34,346 bases of DNA from Prochlorococcus sp. AG-418-F08. GTDB lineage: Bacteria > Cyanobacteriota > Cyanobacteriia > PCC-6307 > Cyanobiaceae. The translations under genes and the position numbers were made by a program. The notes under the pieces are model-generated. The model saw only the letters and a list, made by a program, of their open reading frames with translations. It searched no databases and was not told the DNA's origin. Of this stretch, positions 10,367-20,630 are shown piece after piece; position 1 is the first letter of the stretch, and every line of letters begins with the position of its first letter. The DNA lies in contig QCLV01000015.1 in NCBI GenBank assembly GCA_003214295.1, positions 1 through 34,346 on the forward strand. Direction: 5' to 3'.

Positions 10367-11071
10367 TTAATTTTTTCTATCGGCATTAGATCCCTTCCTG
10401 CCCTCATTTATTGCGTCTGCAAGTCTCCCTAAAATAAGTTGTACAGATCTAACTGCATCATCGTTACATGGAATTGGAACTTCACACAAATCCGGATCAC
10501 AGTTTGTATCTAACATTGATACTAGCGAAATATCTAATTTCCTAGCTTCTAGAACTGCATTTGATTCTCTTCTCTGATCAACCAAAACCACAACGTCTGG
10601 TAATCTCCTCATTCCCTTAAGTCCGCCTAAGTATTTTTGTAATCTTTCAAGTTCTCTTCTTAAAACTGCAGCTTCTTTTTTAGGTCTCATTGCTATTGAA
10701 CCACTACTTTCCATTCTTTCTAGATCCTTCAATCTTTCAATCCTAGCTTTCATCGTTGTCCAATTAGTCAACATCCCTCCAAGCCATCTTTGATTAACAT
10801 ATGCAGCTCCGCATCGAATAGCTTCCTGGGCTACTACGTCTGATGCTTGTTTCTTTGTCCCAACGAATAGGAAGCGTTTACCACTTTTTGCTGCGTTTCT
10901 TGTCCATTTGTATGCATTGTTCATACATAATGCTGTTTTAACAAGATCAATTATATGAACACCATTTCTCGCACAATAAATATACTTAGACATTTTGGGA
11001 TTCCAACGTCTAGTTTGATGCCCAAAGTGAGCACCAGCTTCCATCATTTCAGATAGTGATACAACAGCCAT
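10367..11071 (-). CDS. rpsB: 30S ribosomal protein S2
   Basis: Small-subunit ribosomal protein S2, 234 residues, normal length. Diagnostic stretches are [17 protein letters not shown] near the start, [20 protein letters not shown] and PDVVVLVD, with the C-terminal [17 protein letters not shown]. It heads the rpsB-tsf operon. In E. coli this operon is controlled by S2 acting on the rpsB leader. Here the leader contains a perfect inverted repeat (separate entry), and the only strong GGAGG is 23 bases from the ATG, inside the loop of that repeat. Confidence 0.98.
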   Translation of the reverse strand: MAVVSLSEMMEAGAHFGHQTRRWNPKMSKYIYCARNGVHIIDLVKTALCMNNAYKWTRNAAKSGKRFLFVGTKKQASDVVAQEAIRCGAAYVNQRWLGGMLTNWTTMKARIERLKDLERMESSGSIAMRPKKEAAVLRRELERLQKYLGGLKGMRRLPDVVVLVDQRRESNAVLEARKLDISLVSMLDTNCDPDLCEVPIPCNDDAVRSVQLILGRLADAINEGRKGSNADRKN

Positions 11072-11082
11072 AATTTAAAAAG

Positions 11083-11137
11083 GTTTCGGGTTAGCCTCCA
11101 TCCAACGGGGAATTTAAATTAATAAATCACCCGAAAC
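11083..11137 (-). promoter_or_regulatory. inverted repeat in the rpsB leader (candidate S2 autoregulatory structure)
   Basis: GTTTCGGGT at 11083-11091 is perfectly complementary to ACCCGAAAC at 11129-11137, giving a 9-bp GC-containing stem with a 37-base loop. In rpsB orientation the stem ends 11 bases before the ATG (11071). The only strong Shine-Dalgarno-like sequence, GGAGG (11099-11095), is in the loop. GC-rich stems are rare in this AT-rich window, and the absence of a following T-run argues against a terminator. A role in S2 feedback control is inference from E. coli rpsB. Confidence 0.45.
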
Positions 11138-11199
11138 GGTCAGATGTGTGGATTAAATTTACACAATTGTAGCAAGTGATGCGTATTTCTAAAAGTTTT

Positions 11200-12111
11200 T
11201 TATCTTGATTTGGTTAACTGTTTAATGTAAATCATATTTAAAGGAATCCTAAGTATCTCAAGTGCAAGTCTGTTTCTTCTTGTATTTACTAGAAATCTCA
11301 ATAAGGGAAAGATTCTATCAACACTGATTAGACCTCCTAAGCAAAGAATTTGCCACAGTAAATTATGAAGAGGAGTTAATTGAATCATAAATCTAACCCT
11401 TAAATTTGGATGTTTTTTATAAAATACTAAAGCCATCTTTGCCCTTTCTTTTTCTTGAATTATTAATGACTCTATTTGTTCGCAATTAAATGGTGGATGC
11501 CAGTGAAAACCTACTGCACTAGGACATTTAATTAATTTTGTCCCTATTTTTTTTAATCTTTCTCCAAGTTCTAAATCTTCCCAACCGTAAAGACTAAAAG
11601 AAGTATCAAATAAGCCGACACTTAAAATCAATTCTTTTGCTATCGCAACATTCCCCGTTGCAAAGTAAGCAAAAGAAGTATCAATTATTTTATGTTTTTC
11701 ACTTTGTGGATTTAGAAAATTAGATGTATTTACAACCGAGCCGTATGTAAAACATTTTTTATCATTCTTTCCCCAATAAGAAAGTAGTTTTTCTACGTGA
11801 CAAGTTATGAAATTTTCTAAAACAATAAGATCACTATCAATAAATATTATGATTTCATATTTTGATTTAATTACCCCAAGATTTCTTCCAAGTGCAGGTC
11901 CTCCATGTTCTTGTTGAAATAAAACTACGTGAGGTAGATTGGCTTTATTATTTTTTATCCATGAGGTTGTCCCATCAGTTGATCCATCATCAACTACTAT
12001 TACTTCATAATTACTGATATTTGTATTTAATTTTTGATTCTCAAGCGCAAATAGACATTTCTCTAATATAGGTAATCTATTGTAAGTCGGTATAACAATA
12101 CTTACATTCAT
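11200..12111 (-). CDS. family 2 glycosyltransferase
   Basis: GT-A-fold, nucleotide-sugar-dependent inverting glycosyltransferase, 303 residues. It begins MNVSIVIPTYNRLPILEKC, then VIVVDDGSTDGT (nucleotide binding) and IFIDSDLIV, where DSD is the metal-binding DxD-type motif. YGWEDLELGERL near 170-185 resembles the galactosyltransferase C-terminal (Glyco_transf_7C) region. The C-terminus from about 240 has hydrophobic, membrane-associating stretches but no clear full span. Probable role is surface polysaccharide or glycolipid synthesis; acceptor and donor cannot be told from sequence. It lies on the minus strand between the 49-residue gene and rpsB. Confidence 0.88.
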   Translation of the reverse strand: MNVSIVIPTYNRLPILEKCLFALENQKLNTNISNYEVIVVDDGSTDGTTSWIKNNKANLPHVVLFQQEHGGPALGRNLGVIKSKYEIIIFIDSDLIVLENFITCHVEKLLSYWGKNDKKCFTYGSVVNTSNFLNPQSEKHKIIDTSFAYFATGNVAIAKELILSVGLFDTSFSLYGWEDLELGERLKKIGTKLIKCPSAVGFHWHPPFNCEQIESLIIQEKERAKMALVFYKKHPNLRVRFMIQLTPLHNLLWQILCLGGLISVDRIFPLLRFLVNTRRNRLALEILRIPLNMIYIKQLTKSR

Positions 12112-12172
12112 GATTATGTCTTAAATATGCATGATATATTAAACTCCAAAAGATAAAAATAAAAGATATTCC

Positions 12173-12322
12173 CTAATCAGCTGCACCGCCATTATTTGAG
12201 GTACCTGTAACGTTTCCACCATCAGGTCTTCCATCAGATCTTAATTTCCTTTTTTTGAATTTTCTAGCATAGGCTCTATTACGTTCCTGCTTTTCTTTTT
12301 TTAGATTCCTTCTCTTAGACAT
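12173..12322 (-). CDS. small, highly basic protein, 49 residues
   Basis: Complete frame from ATG (12322) to TAG (12173), too short for routine calling. The first 30 residues are extremely Lys/Arg-rich (MSKRRNLKKEKQERNR then AYARKFKKRKLR) and the tail is Gly/Asn-rich and neutral to acidic (RPDGGNVTGTSNNGGAAD). The composition suggests RNA or ribosome contact by the basic half (inference only). It sits 18 bases after devA on the same strand and 61 bases before the glycosyltransferase. GC content is higher than in the surrounding spacers, as expected for a real gene. I recognise no family. Confidence 0.7.
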   Translation of the reverse strand: MSKRRNLKKEKQERNRAYARKFKKRKLRSDGRPDGGNVTGTSNNGGAAD

Positions 12323-12340
12323 AAAATTTTTAACTTTTAA

Positions 12341-13069
12341 TTATATTAGCTCACTATGGGCACTATATATTTTACCATCTTCCATATTTAATATCCTATC
12401 AGCCATATCAGAAATTCTTGGATCATGTGTCACCATAAGTACAGAACAATTTTGCTCTTTTGCTAGTTTCCTTAAAAGGGTTACTATTTCTCTTCCTGTG
12501 ACACTATCTAAAGCAGAAGTAGGCTCATCAGCTAATAAAAGTTTTGGATTAGCAGATAAAGCTCGAGCAATTGCTACTCTCTGTTTCTGCCCACCTGATA
12601 AGTCATTTGGCAACTTTTTATGATGTTCTTCTAATCCTACTGCTGACAACCAATTCCGTGCTATTTCACGTCTTTGCAAATATGTTAAACCTTTTATTAA
12701 ATCGGCGCCCATCTGGACATTTTGTTCTGCTGTTAAACATCTCAGAAGATTATGACCTTGAAAAATCATTCCAATACTTCTTCTAAGAATCTGACGAGTT
12801 TTCCTTGATGCTCCATTTAACTGATTATTTAATACAGTTAAATCTCCACTTTGACAGGTTCTCAAGGCACCAATTAACGTTAAAAGAGTCGTTTTACCAC
12901 ATCCAGAAGGTCCTTTCAAAAGAACCAACTCTCCTTTATCAATATTTAAATTAACGTCATTAAGAACTTGTTTTTTATTCTCATTTTTTCCATAAAAGTG
13001 ACTCAAATTATTTATTGAGACTGTTTTAAGGTTTTTAACATTATTTTTTGATTTATTAGCTTTAATCAT
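12341..13069 (-). CDS. devA: DevA-type ABC transporter ATP-binding protein
   Basis: Nucleotide-binding subunit of a DevBCA exporter, the MacB-like class named after the heterocyst glycolipid exporter of Anabaena. Motifs: Walker A GPSGCGKT at 53-60, Q-loop in MIFQGHN, signature DLSGGQKQR, Walker B LLLADEPTSALD, and the switch His in VTHDPR. At 242 residues it is full length. It is 13 bases downstream of devC, last of the pcyA-devB-devC-devA series. Prochlorococcus makes no heterocysts, so the cargo here is unknown. Confidence 0.9.
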   Translation of the reverse strand: MIKANKSKNNVKNLKTVSINNLSHFYGKNENKKQVLNDVNLNIDKGELVLLKGPSGCGKTTLLTLIGALRTCQSGDLTVLNNQLNGASRKTRQILRRSIGMIFQGHNLLRCLTAEQNVQMGADLIKGLTYLQRREIARNWLSAVGLEEHHKKLPNDLSGGQKQRVAIARALSANPKLLLADEPTSALDSVTGREIVTLLRKLAKEQNCSVLMVTHDPRISDMADRILNMEDGKIYSAHSELI

Positions 13070-13082
13070 TTATCTTCAATTG

Positions 13083-14255
13083 TTAAAAAATTTCGGCAGG
13101 ATCAGCGTCAACTAATTTACGCATCGCAACAGCGGCGGACCCCATACACATAACTAAAACTAAAACGAAAATTAAAATAGTTTTGTTTGCGTCCATTATT
13201 ATTGGGAGTTTAGTAGAACTTCTTATTACTGAGTAAAGTATTTGACCAGAGAAATAAGCAGGTAGATAACCAAACAATGCCAACAAAAACCCCTCTCTAG
13301 CCACAACAAAGAAAAGGGACTTAAGTCTATACCCCATTGCCAATAAGGTGGCGTACTCTGGGAGGTGATCTGTAACGTCACTATAAAGAATTTGATAAAC
13401 AACCACACACCCTACAACAAAACCCATCAATGCTCCCAAACTAAATATAAAACCTATTGCAGTACTATTTTTCCAATAATTCTTCTCAAATTCTATAAAT
13501 TGATTTTTTGTAAGAACCCTGACATCATTTGGGAGTGAATTATTTAATATCCTTGAAATCAATTCATGATCAGATCCTTTTTTTAGCTTTACCAAACCAA
13601 TTTCTATACTGCCAGGAGGATTAGCAGGAAAAAGTCTTAAGAAGGTTTCTCGACTAGTTATCAAATTACCATCTGCGCCAAAAGATGGTCCCAACTCCAC
13701 AAGGCCCTCAACAATTACTCTTTTACCAGCAACCTCAGTCTCAACTTTTTTTTCAGATAAGAACCATTCTTCAATCGGTCCAAATTCAGGTCTAGATAAT
13801 TTGTCAAAAAGAACTCTTGATGGATTTCTCAATTTATAAGCTTTCTTTGAGAATCCCTCATCTAAAAGAAGTGAATCGGAGGGATTAAAACCTAATGCAA
13901 GTATTGATCTAGTTTTAAGATTTTCGGGATTTCTCCAAAGTAAATAATTTAGATTAACGGGAGCAGTTTTTTCAACGTCCTCTACCGCGAGAGTTTGAAT
14001 TAATCTTCTCTTTGGGAATCCACTCATGCTTATAGAACTTTTTGATCTGGGACTTATCAAAACAAGATCGGCATCTAGAAGTTTATGAATTGTTACACTC
14101 GTGTCAAATAAACCATCTCTAAAACCTAATTGCATAAACATCAAAATCCCTGCAAAACTGATTCCAGCTATGGCAACTGCTAACCTTAATGGTTGCCTAG
14201 TTAATAACAACCAAGCTAATGGTATTTTTCTAAATTTTAAAAAAGAAAAACTCAT
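13083..14255 (-). CDS. devC: DevC-type ABC transporter permease (FtsX/MacB fold)
   Basis: Membrane subunit of the DevBCA exporter, 390 residues. The layout is that of FtsX-like permeases: one N-terminal span (about 20-42, AVAIAGISFAGILMFMQLGF), a large extracytoplasmic domain (about 45-265), then three spans near 270-300, 320-345 and 358-380. The end, KLVDADPAEIF, is characteristic of the DevC family. Its ATG shares one base with the devB stop codon, indicating translational coupling. It would assemble with DevA in the inner membrane and DevB in the periplasm. Confidence 0.9.
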   Translation of the reverse strand: MSFSFLKFRKIPLAWLLLTRQPLRLAVAIAGISFAGILMFMQLGFRDGLFDTSVTIHKLLDADLVLISPRSKSSISMSGFPKRRLIQTLAVEDVEKTAPVNLNYLLWRNPENLKTRSILALGFNPSDSLLLDEGFSKKAYKLRNPSRVLFDKLSRPEFGPIEEWFLSEKKVETEVAGKRVIVEGLVELGPSFGADGNLITSRETFLRLFPANPPGSIEIGLVKLKKGSDHELISRILNNSLPNDVRVLTKNQFIEFEKNYWKNSTAIGFIFSLGALMGFVVGCVVVYQILYSDVTDHLPEYATLLAMGYRLKSLFFVVAREGFLLALFGYLPAYFSGQILYSVIRSSTKLPIIMDANKTILIFVLVLVMCMGSAAVAMRKLVDADPAEIF

Positions 14256-15168
14256 TAAGGAATAAATTTTGCAATCACTTTCATTCCTGCATAGTTTTGA
14301 ACGATATCTATAGAATCTTGATCTAGTTTTACTAGTACCTCGACAATTCGTGAATCAGCATCCCCTGTTGGATCAGTCGATAGAACTTTTCTTTGTTTTA
14401 CCTGAGGACTAATCCTAATAACCTTTCCCTTAAGAATTTTTTGGAAACCTCCATTCTCACTGCTCAATTCAACATTCTGAGAGATAAAAACCCTATCGAT
14501 ATCAGATTCATAAACTTCTATCAAAGCTTCCATTTTTTGACTAGAACCAATATCCAAAATCCCTTCATTTTGAGGCCTTTCACCAACTCTAGTGTTTATT
14601 TCAAGGATAAAACCATCGATTGGACTCCTTAGTTTTGAGTTAAATAGATCTATCTTGATGTTTTTTTGATCACCGATAAGGTTTATTTTCTGTTTTTGCA
14701 ATTTTAATAATTCATCTTTTCTCTGTGAAAACTCTACAAAAGAATATACATCCTTATTGAAAGCCAGCTCATACCTTTGAATTTGATCTTTCTTTAAGAT
14801 GATTTCTTCGTTAATAGTATTAATTAGATTTTCGTTTCTTTCAAGATCAGCGATTAATTTTTTTCCATTTTCAAAGATTGCGAGGATATCGCCTTTCTTT
14901 ACAAAATCTCCTTCATTTACTAAAACGTCGACAATTCGGGGGGAAGATCCAAACTGACTTATTGGAGCTGCCAATTTTCTAATCTCTCCCGAAGGAGAAA
15001 GTTGACCAAGTGCGGCGACAGCTGTAATAGGAGGTATGAAATCTGAAGTTATTTCCTCTTTAAGTTTTGAACTAGATTTATTATTTCCAGAACAGGAAAT
15101 AACACCAAGAGATATTGGTGTAAATAATAAAAAATAAATAAATAAATTTTTTAATATTTTTAATTTCA

Positions 15169-15169
<1 letters not shown>
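14255..15169 (-). CDS. devB: DevB-type membrane fusion protein (HlyD/MacA class), putative lipoprotein
   Basis: Periplasmic adaptor of the DevBCA exporter, 304 residues. A hydrophobic N-terminus (about 8-25) ends in GVISC, which fits a lipobox with cysteine near residue 26, so it may be lipid-anchored. The biotinyl-lipoyl-like half-motif follows (GDFVKKGDILAIFEN), then a short coiled-coil hairpin (about 110-170), the second lipoyl half (LRSPIDGFILEIN), and a beta-barrel region to the end. The DevB pattern PSGEIRKLAAPISQ near 60 is present. It is coupled to pcyA upstream and devC downstream by one-base stop/start overlaps. No outer-membrane TolC partner is in the window. Confidence 0.88.
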
Positions 15170-15918
<749 letters not shown>

Positions 15919-15935
15919 TTAAATAGAGAACCGAA

Positions 15936-17180
15936 ATGAACGTAGGAGAAGTTACCTATTACACCCATTCAAGCAAAACTAGATGCGTGTTTGTGGATAA
16001 TAAAGAATTGCCGCTTATAAGCATTGATATTTGGTGTAAAGCAGGTTCTTCATTTGAGGATGCTGATAAAAACGGCACTGCTCATTTTCTAGAGCATATG
16101 ATTTTTAAGGGATCTAACAAAATAATGCCGGGTGAGTTTGACCATAAAATTGAATCACTAGGCGGATTAAGTAACGCTTCAACAGGTTATGATGATGTAC
16201 ATTACCATGTCTTAGTTCCACCACGTAACTTTAGAGAATCACTTGCTCTTTTGACAAATATTGTCATTTCTCCAGATTTTAATCCTGATGAATTTATAAA
16301 AGAAAAAGGGGTAGTTATCGATGAAATAAAACAACAAAATGATCAGCCTGAAGAAAGATTATTTAATTATTTTTTGAAAAGGGTTTGGTTAAGTCCGAAT
16401 TATGCCAATTCAATTCTGGGAACTGAAAATAGTATTAAAAACATAGAGATAAATGACCTTGTGAAATTTCATAGCAAACATTACACTACTGAAAAAATTT
16501 GTATTGCAATTGCTGGAAATCTCTCTGAAGAAATTTATAAAATTTTTGAAAAAAGTGATCTATCTGGTATAAAAGAAAGTCCAAATTTTATAAATCTAAA
16601 AAATAAACCTTCTTTGAAAATTAGGAATGGTAGAGAGTCAGTTAAGTTTGATAATTTAGAGTTTTCAAGAATATTTATGGCTTGGTTTATCCCAAACCTA
16701 AATGATCAAAAATATATTATTGGACTTGAGATATTAGCATCATTACTATCTGTTGGAAGAAACAGTAGATTAGTTAAAATTTTAAAAGAAGATAGTAATC
16801 TTGTTGAATCGGTATATGTAGATGTAAATGCTGGAGAATTAGGAGGATTATTTATAATGGAAGCAAGTTGTGAGTCCAAAGATATTGATTTAGTAGAAAA
16901 GCAAATTAACACAACAATTGATGAGATCTCAAATTGTAAAGCCTTGGCTTTGGATGAAATAAAAAAAGCAATAAATATTGTGAAGAGTAACTATATCTTT
17001 AATTTAGAGACATCTACACAACTCTCTTCATTCTTTGGAAATGAACTTCTTTGGGGGAGAAAATCTTCTATAAATAATTTAGAAAGTCATTTAAAATATT
17101 GGAGTGACTTGGATAACTTCAAAGAGATTACAGAATACATACGTAGAGAGAAATTTACTTTAGTTGCATCCCCTATGTAA
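15936..17180 (+). CDS. M16 family zinc metallopeptidase (active subunit type)
   Basis: Insulinase/processing-peptidase-like protein, 414 residues. It carries the inverted zinc motif H50-F-L-E53-H54 and the distal third ligand E130 in VVIDEIKQ, 76 residues after H54, as expected. The R/Y pair region of the C-terminal M16 domain can be traced less clearly (SVGRNSRLVKILKE). It probably works with the product of the next gene, whose ATG directly follows this stop codon, like bacterial two-subunit M16B enzymes. No signal peptide is obvious, so cytoplasmic peptide or signal-peptide turnover is likely (inference). Confidence 0.9.
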   Translation: MNVGEVTYYTHSSKTRCVFVDNKELPLISIDIWCKAGSSFEDADKNGTAHFLEHMIFKGSNKIMPGEFDHKIESLGGLSNASTGYDDVHYHVLVPPRNFRESLALLTNIVISPDFNPDEFIKEKGVVIDEIKQQNDQPEERLFNYFLKRVWLSPNYANSILGTENSIKNIEINDLVKFHSKHYTTEKICIAIAGNLSEEIYKIFEKSDLSGIKESPNFINLKNKPSLKIRNGRESVKFDNLEFSRIFMAWFIPNLNDQKYIIGLEILASLLSVGRNSRLVKILKEDSNLVESVYVDVNAGELGGLFIMEASCESKDIDLVEKQINTTIDEISNCKALALDEIKKAINIVKSNYIFNLETSTQLSSFFGNELLWGRKSSINNLESHLKYWSDLDNFKEITEYIRREKFTLVASPM

Positions 17181-18398
17181 ATGTTAAAAAGATATTTTTT
17201 AAATAATAAAAAAAGAAATTTTTCAACTGCTTCAATTTGGATAAAAGGGGGTAGTGATATGGATAGCACTGACAAAAAAGGGATAAACAAGATCCTTTGT
17301 TCATTACTTACCAGGGGATGTGAAGGTTTTAACAATTTCACTCTCTCTGAGTATATTGAGTCCTATGGAGCAGAATTAAATCAAGAAATATTTGAAGATG
17401 GTATTTCAATAAGTCTTAAATCCTTAAATGAACATTTCAGCAAGTTATTCCCTTTATTAGATTTAATTATTAATAAGCCATTACTCAATGAAGCAGAATT
17501 TAAAAAAGTAAAAAAATCTTCTACTGATTACCTTAAGAAAGATAAAGAGAATCCATTCAATATCTGTTTTGAAAAATGGAGAAAAATAGTTTACTCAAAT
17601 CATCCTTATGCTTTTAACACTATTGGCAATGCAGACGATGTCTCAAAGATTACCTATGAAGATGTTTTACTTGAGTTTAAAAATTTCGAAAATAGAGAAA
17701 AGTATTTAATTTCAAATAATCCTGAAATAAATGGAGAAAATTTTGGAACATTAGAAAAAAAAATCCTAAAAGAACAATCAGTACGTGTAAATAATAATTT
17801 AACTGCTGCTAATAGATTTGATTACATTGATAATGATTCAAATCAAACAATAATAATGATAGGGGACCAAACTTGCTCGCGAAGAAGTAGTGAATATTTT
17901 CCTCTTAAGGTTTTGGAGTCATATTTATCTTATGGAATGAGCGCTGCTTTATTTAAACTTTTTAGAGAAAAATATGGTATCACTTACGATTTAGGTGTTT
18001 ATTATCCTATCAGGAGTGGAAATGCCCCATTTTTAATTTATTTATCCGTGTCTAATAATCAAGCACTTTTTGCTTTCGAACTTTTATCAACACTATGGAA
18101 AAATTTACTTTTAAATCCGTTGACTGATGCTGAAATATTTTTAGCAAAAGAAAAACTAAAAGGTTCTTTTTTATTAGGAAATCAATCACTAGATGAAATT
18201 TTACAGAAAAAGATACAGTTAGTTAGTTATGGTATTTCACCAATTTCTGAGAACGATTTAAATTTAAAAATAGAGGAAATTTCTTCGTTAGATATTTTGA
18301 AATTAACCAATAAGTATTTATCAAAACCTTTTCTGAGTATTTCCGGAAATAAAACTATATGTTTAGAAATTTCTAATAGGTGGAAGAAAAACTTTTAG
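17181..18398 (+). CDS. M16 family peptidase homologue lacking the zinc motif
   Basis: Second M16-fold protein, 405 residues, starting at the base after the previous stop. Fold features are visible: GSDMDSTDKKGINKILCSLLTRG occupies the position of the zinc-motif helix, but HxxEH is absent (NKILC instead). The second domain has LSYGMSAALFKLFREKYGITYDLGVYY, with the Arg and Tyr typical of the M16 C-terminal domain that binds substrate. This is the pattern of the non-catalytic partner in heterodimeric M16B peptidases. It ends two bases from convergent sipA. Confidence 0.87.
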   Translation: MLKRYFLNNKKRNFSTASIWIKGGSDMDSTDKKGINKILCSLLTRGCEGFNNFTLSEYIESYGAELNQEIFEDGISISLKSLNEHFSKLFPLLDLIINKPLLNEAEFKKVKKSSTDYLKKDKENPFNICFEKWRKIVYSNHPYAFNTIGNADDVSKITYEDVLLEFKNFENREKYLISNNPEINGENFGTLEKKILKEQSVRVNNNLTAANRFDYIDNDSNQTIIMIGDQTCSRRSSEYFPLKVLESYLSYGMSAALFKLFREKYGITYDLGVYYPIRSGNAPFLIYLSVSNNQALFAFELLSTLWKNLLLNPLTDAEIFLAKEKLKGSFLLGNQSLDEILQKKIQLVSYGISPISENDLNLKIEEISSLDILKLTNKYLSKPFLSISGNKTICLEISNRWKKNF

Positions 18399-18399
18399 A

Positions 18400-18609
18400 T
18401 TAGCTTTTCTCAAGCTTATCAATATCTATTAAAAACGAACCTCTCCTAAACTTTACTTCAACAGTATCTGGAGATTTAATTGAAAGGATTTCCCCAATTT
18501 CATCAATTGCCACTAGATCAGGTGGTCTTAACATCGGCATATTATCTGATGTCTTCAAGTAAGAGACTGGCGCAATCAACTTAACCTTATCGTTGACATC
18601 AAATTTCAT
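18400..18609 (-). CDS. sipA: SipA-like regulatory protein (DUF3148)
   Basis: Small beta-rich protein, 69 residues, matching the SipA pattern: FDVNDKVKLIAPVSYLKT, then NMPMLRPPDL, and a C-terminal VEVKFRRGSFLIDIDKLE. In Synechococcus and Synechocystis, SipA binds the histidine kinase NblS (Hik33) and stimulates its activity, modulating the high-light and nutrient-stress response. It is divergent from ftsH with 107 bases between, so light-responsive promoters may face each other. NdhO, another ~70-residue cyanobacterial protein, was considered and lacks the MPMLRPPDL motif. Confidence 0.88.
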   Translation of the reverse strand: MKFDVNDKVKLIAPVSYLKTSDNMPMLRPPDLVAIDEIGEILSIKSPDTVEVKFRRGSFLIDIDKLEKS

Positions 18610-18716
18610 TTATAAATTAGATACATTCAAGAGTAGTATAAGCATAAAGTTAGAGAAAATATCAACGAAATTCACTGATTCATTCTAGAATCCTAGAATT
18701 AACTTTCTACAAATTA

Positions 18717-20630
18717 ATGAATCAAAAATTTAAAACATTAATTTTATGGGCTTTACCTATACTTTTAGTAATTGCACTTTCCTATCAATTCCTATCATCT
18801 AGCAATGTTGATTCACTTAAATCAAATGGAACAACAGTTGCTCCAAGGAACTCTGCCGTGGCAAGAGTTAGTTATGGTAGATTTTTAGATTACATTAATT
18901 CAGGAAGAGTTACATCTGTTGATATTTTTGAAGGAGGTAGAAATGCTGTTATAGAAACAGTAGATTCAGATCTAGATAATAAGGTTCAAAGATTACGTGT
19001 AGATCTCCCAGGGTTAACACCAGAACTAATAAATATTTTAAAAAATGAGGGAATTAGTTTTGATGTACATCCTGTCAAAACGGCCCCTCCTGCACTAGGA
19101 ATTTTAGGAAACTTACTTTTTCCTGCAATATTAATTGGAGGTTTAATTTTATTGGCAAGAAGATCAAATGGGATGCCAGGAGGACCGGGCCAAGCAATGC
19201 AATTTGGAAAAACAAAGGCAAGATTTGCAATGGAAGCAGAAACAGGAGTTGTTTTCGACGATGTTGCTGGGGTCAACGAAGCTAAACAAGATTTACAGGA
19301 GGTAGTCACTTTTCTTAAAAAGCCTGAAAAGTTCACTTCCGTCGGAGCAAGAATTCCTAAGGGTGTTTTACTAGTAGGACCTCCAGGCACGGGTAAAACT
19401 TTATTAGCAAAAGCAATCGCAGGAGAAGCTGGAGTGCCGTTTTTCTCATTATCAGGTTCTGAATTTGTAGAAATGTTTGTTGGAGTTGGTGCGAGTAGAG
19501 TCAGAGATCTTTTTAAAAGAGCTAAAGAAAATAGTCCATGTTTAATTTTTATTGATGAAATAGATGCGGTAGGAAGACAAAGAGGCGCTGGAATTGGTGG
19601 AGGTAATGATGAGAGAGAACAAACTCTCAACCAACTACTTACTGAAATGGATGGTTTTGAAGGAAATAGTGGAATAATAATAATTGCAGCTACAAATAGA
19701 CCTGACGTTTTAGATTCTGCTCTAATGAGGCCTGGAAGATTTGACAGACAGGTAACTGTAGATGCTCCAGACATCAAAGGAAGATTATCAATACTTGAAG
19801 TGCATGCTAGGAATAAAAAACTTCAAGAAGATTTAACCCTTGAAAGCATCGCAAGAAGAACGCCAGGTTTCACTGGGGCAGATTTAGCAAATTTACTTAA
19901 TGAGGCTGCCATCCTAACTGCAAGAAGAAGAAAAGATTCGATTAGCATTTCAGAAATAGATGATTCAGTTGATAGGATTGTTGCTGGAATGGAGGGATCT
20001 CCACTAACTGATGGAAGAAGTAAAAGATTAATTGCTTACCATGAAGTTGGCCACGCTCTTATTGGATCACTGGTGAAAGCTCATGATCCTGTTCAAAAAG
20101 TAACCGTTATTCCAAGAGGGCAGGCTAAGGGTTTAACTTGGTTCACTCCCGATGATGAACAATCTTTAGTAAGTAGAGCACAACTCAAGGCTAGAATAAT
20201 GGGTGCTTTAGGAGGAAGAGCAGCTGAGGATGTCGTTTTTGGAAAAGGCGAAATCACAACAGGAGCTGGTGGAGATTTTCAACAAGTTGCTTCTATGGCT
20301 CGTCAAATGGTAACAAGATTTGGGATGAGTAATTTAGGTCCGATAGCTTTAGAAAGTGGTAATCAAGAAGTATTTGTTGGTAGAGATTTAATGACTAGAA
20401 GTGAAGTTTCTGATTCAATCTCTAAACAAATAGATGAAAGTGTAAGAATAATGGTCAAAGATTGTTATAAAGAAACCTACGATATAGTAAGCAAAAATAG
20501 AGAAGCTATGGACAAGATAGTTGACCTATTAATCGAGAAAGAAACATTAGATGGTGATGAATTTGTAAATATTCTCTCCAAATTCACCAAAATCCCAGAG
20601 AAAGAGAGAACACCTCAATTATTAAGCTAA
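18717..20630 (+). CDS. ftsH: ATP-dependent zinc metalloprotease FtsH, thylakoid type
   Basis: Membrane-bound AAA+ protease that removes damaged proteins, chiefly photo-damaged D1 of photosystem II in cyanobacteria. Layout: span 1 (about 8-26), a lumenal or periplasmic domain, span 2 (about 125-146), AAA core with Walker A GPPGTGKT at 221-228, [13 protein letters not shown], and second-region-of-homology RPGRFDR. The protease domain has H442-EVG-H446 and third zinc ligand D520. At 637 residues it is full length and resembles the FtsH2 (Slr0228) class. SipA and Psb29 genes nearby fit a photoprotection setting. The last four bases overlap convergent clpP. Confidence 0.95.
   Translation: MNQKFKTLILWALPILLVIALSYQFLSSSNVDSLKSNGTTVAPRNSAVARVSYGRFLDYINSGRVTSVDIFEGGRNAVIETVDSDLDNKVQRLRVDLPGLTPELINILKNEGISFDVHPVKTAPPALGILGNLLFPAILIGGLILLARRSNGMPGGPGQAMQFGKTKARFAMEAETGVVFDDVAGVNEAKQDLQEVVTFLKKPEKFTSVGARIPKGVLLVGPPGTGKTLLAKAIAGEAGVPFFSLSGSEFVEMFVGVGASRVRDLFKRAKENSPCLIFIDEIDAVGRQRGAGIGGGNDEREQTLNQLLTEMDGFEGNSGIIIIAATNRPDVLDSALMRPGRFDRQVTVDAPDIKGRLSILEVHARNKKLQEDLTLESIARRTPGFTGADLANLLNEAAILTARRRKDSISISEIDDSVDRIVAGMEGSPLTDGRSKRLIAYHEVGHALIGSLVKAHDPVQKVTVIPRGQAKGLTWFTPDDEQSLVSRAQLKARIMGALGGRAAEDVVFGKGEITTGAGGDFQQVASMARQMVTRFGMSNLGPIALESGNQEVFVGRDLMTRSEVSDSISKQIDESVRIMVKDCYKETYDIVSKNREAMDKIVDLLIEKETLDGDEFVNILSKFTKIPEKERTPQLLS

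Noticed and set aside
17087..17341. 84-codon minus-strand frame across the junction of the two M16 genes
   Set aside because: Covers parts of two real genes in the opposite direction and has no recognisable feature.
18400..18609. Assignment of the 69-residue protein as NdhO
   Set aside because: It has the SipA-specific MPMLRPPDL and RGSFL patterns instead.
18610..18716. HLR1-type high-light element or palindrome ATTCTAGAAT between sipA and ftsH
   Set aside because: No TTACA-type direct repeats were seen; the 10-base palindrome alone is weak evidence.
18986..19777. 263-codon minus-strand open frame opposite ftsH
   Set aside because: It is entirely inside the well-supported ftsH gene; its Pro/Ser/Leu-rich product is the usual mirror of ftsH codons, with no domain recognised.
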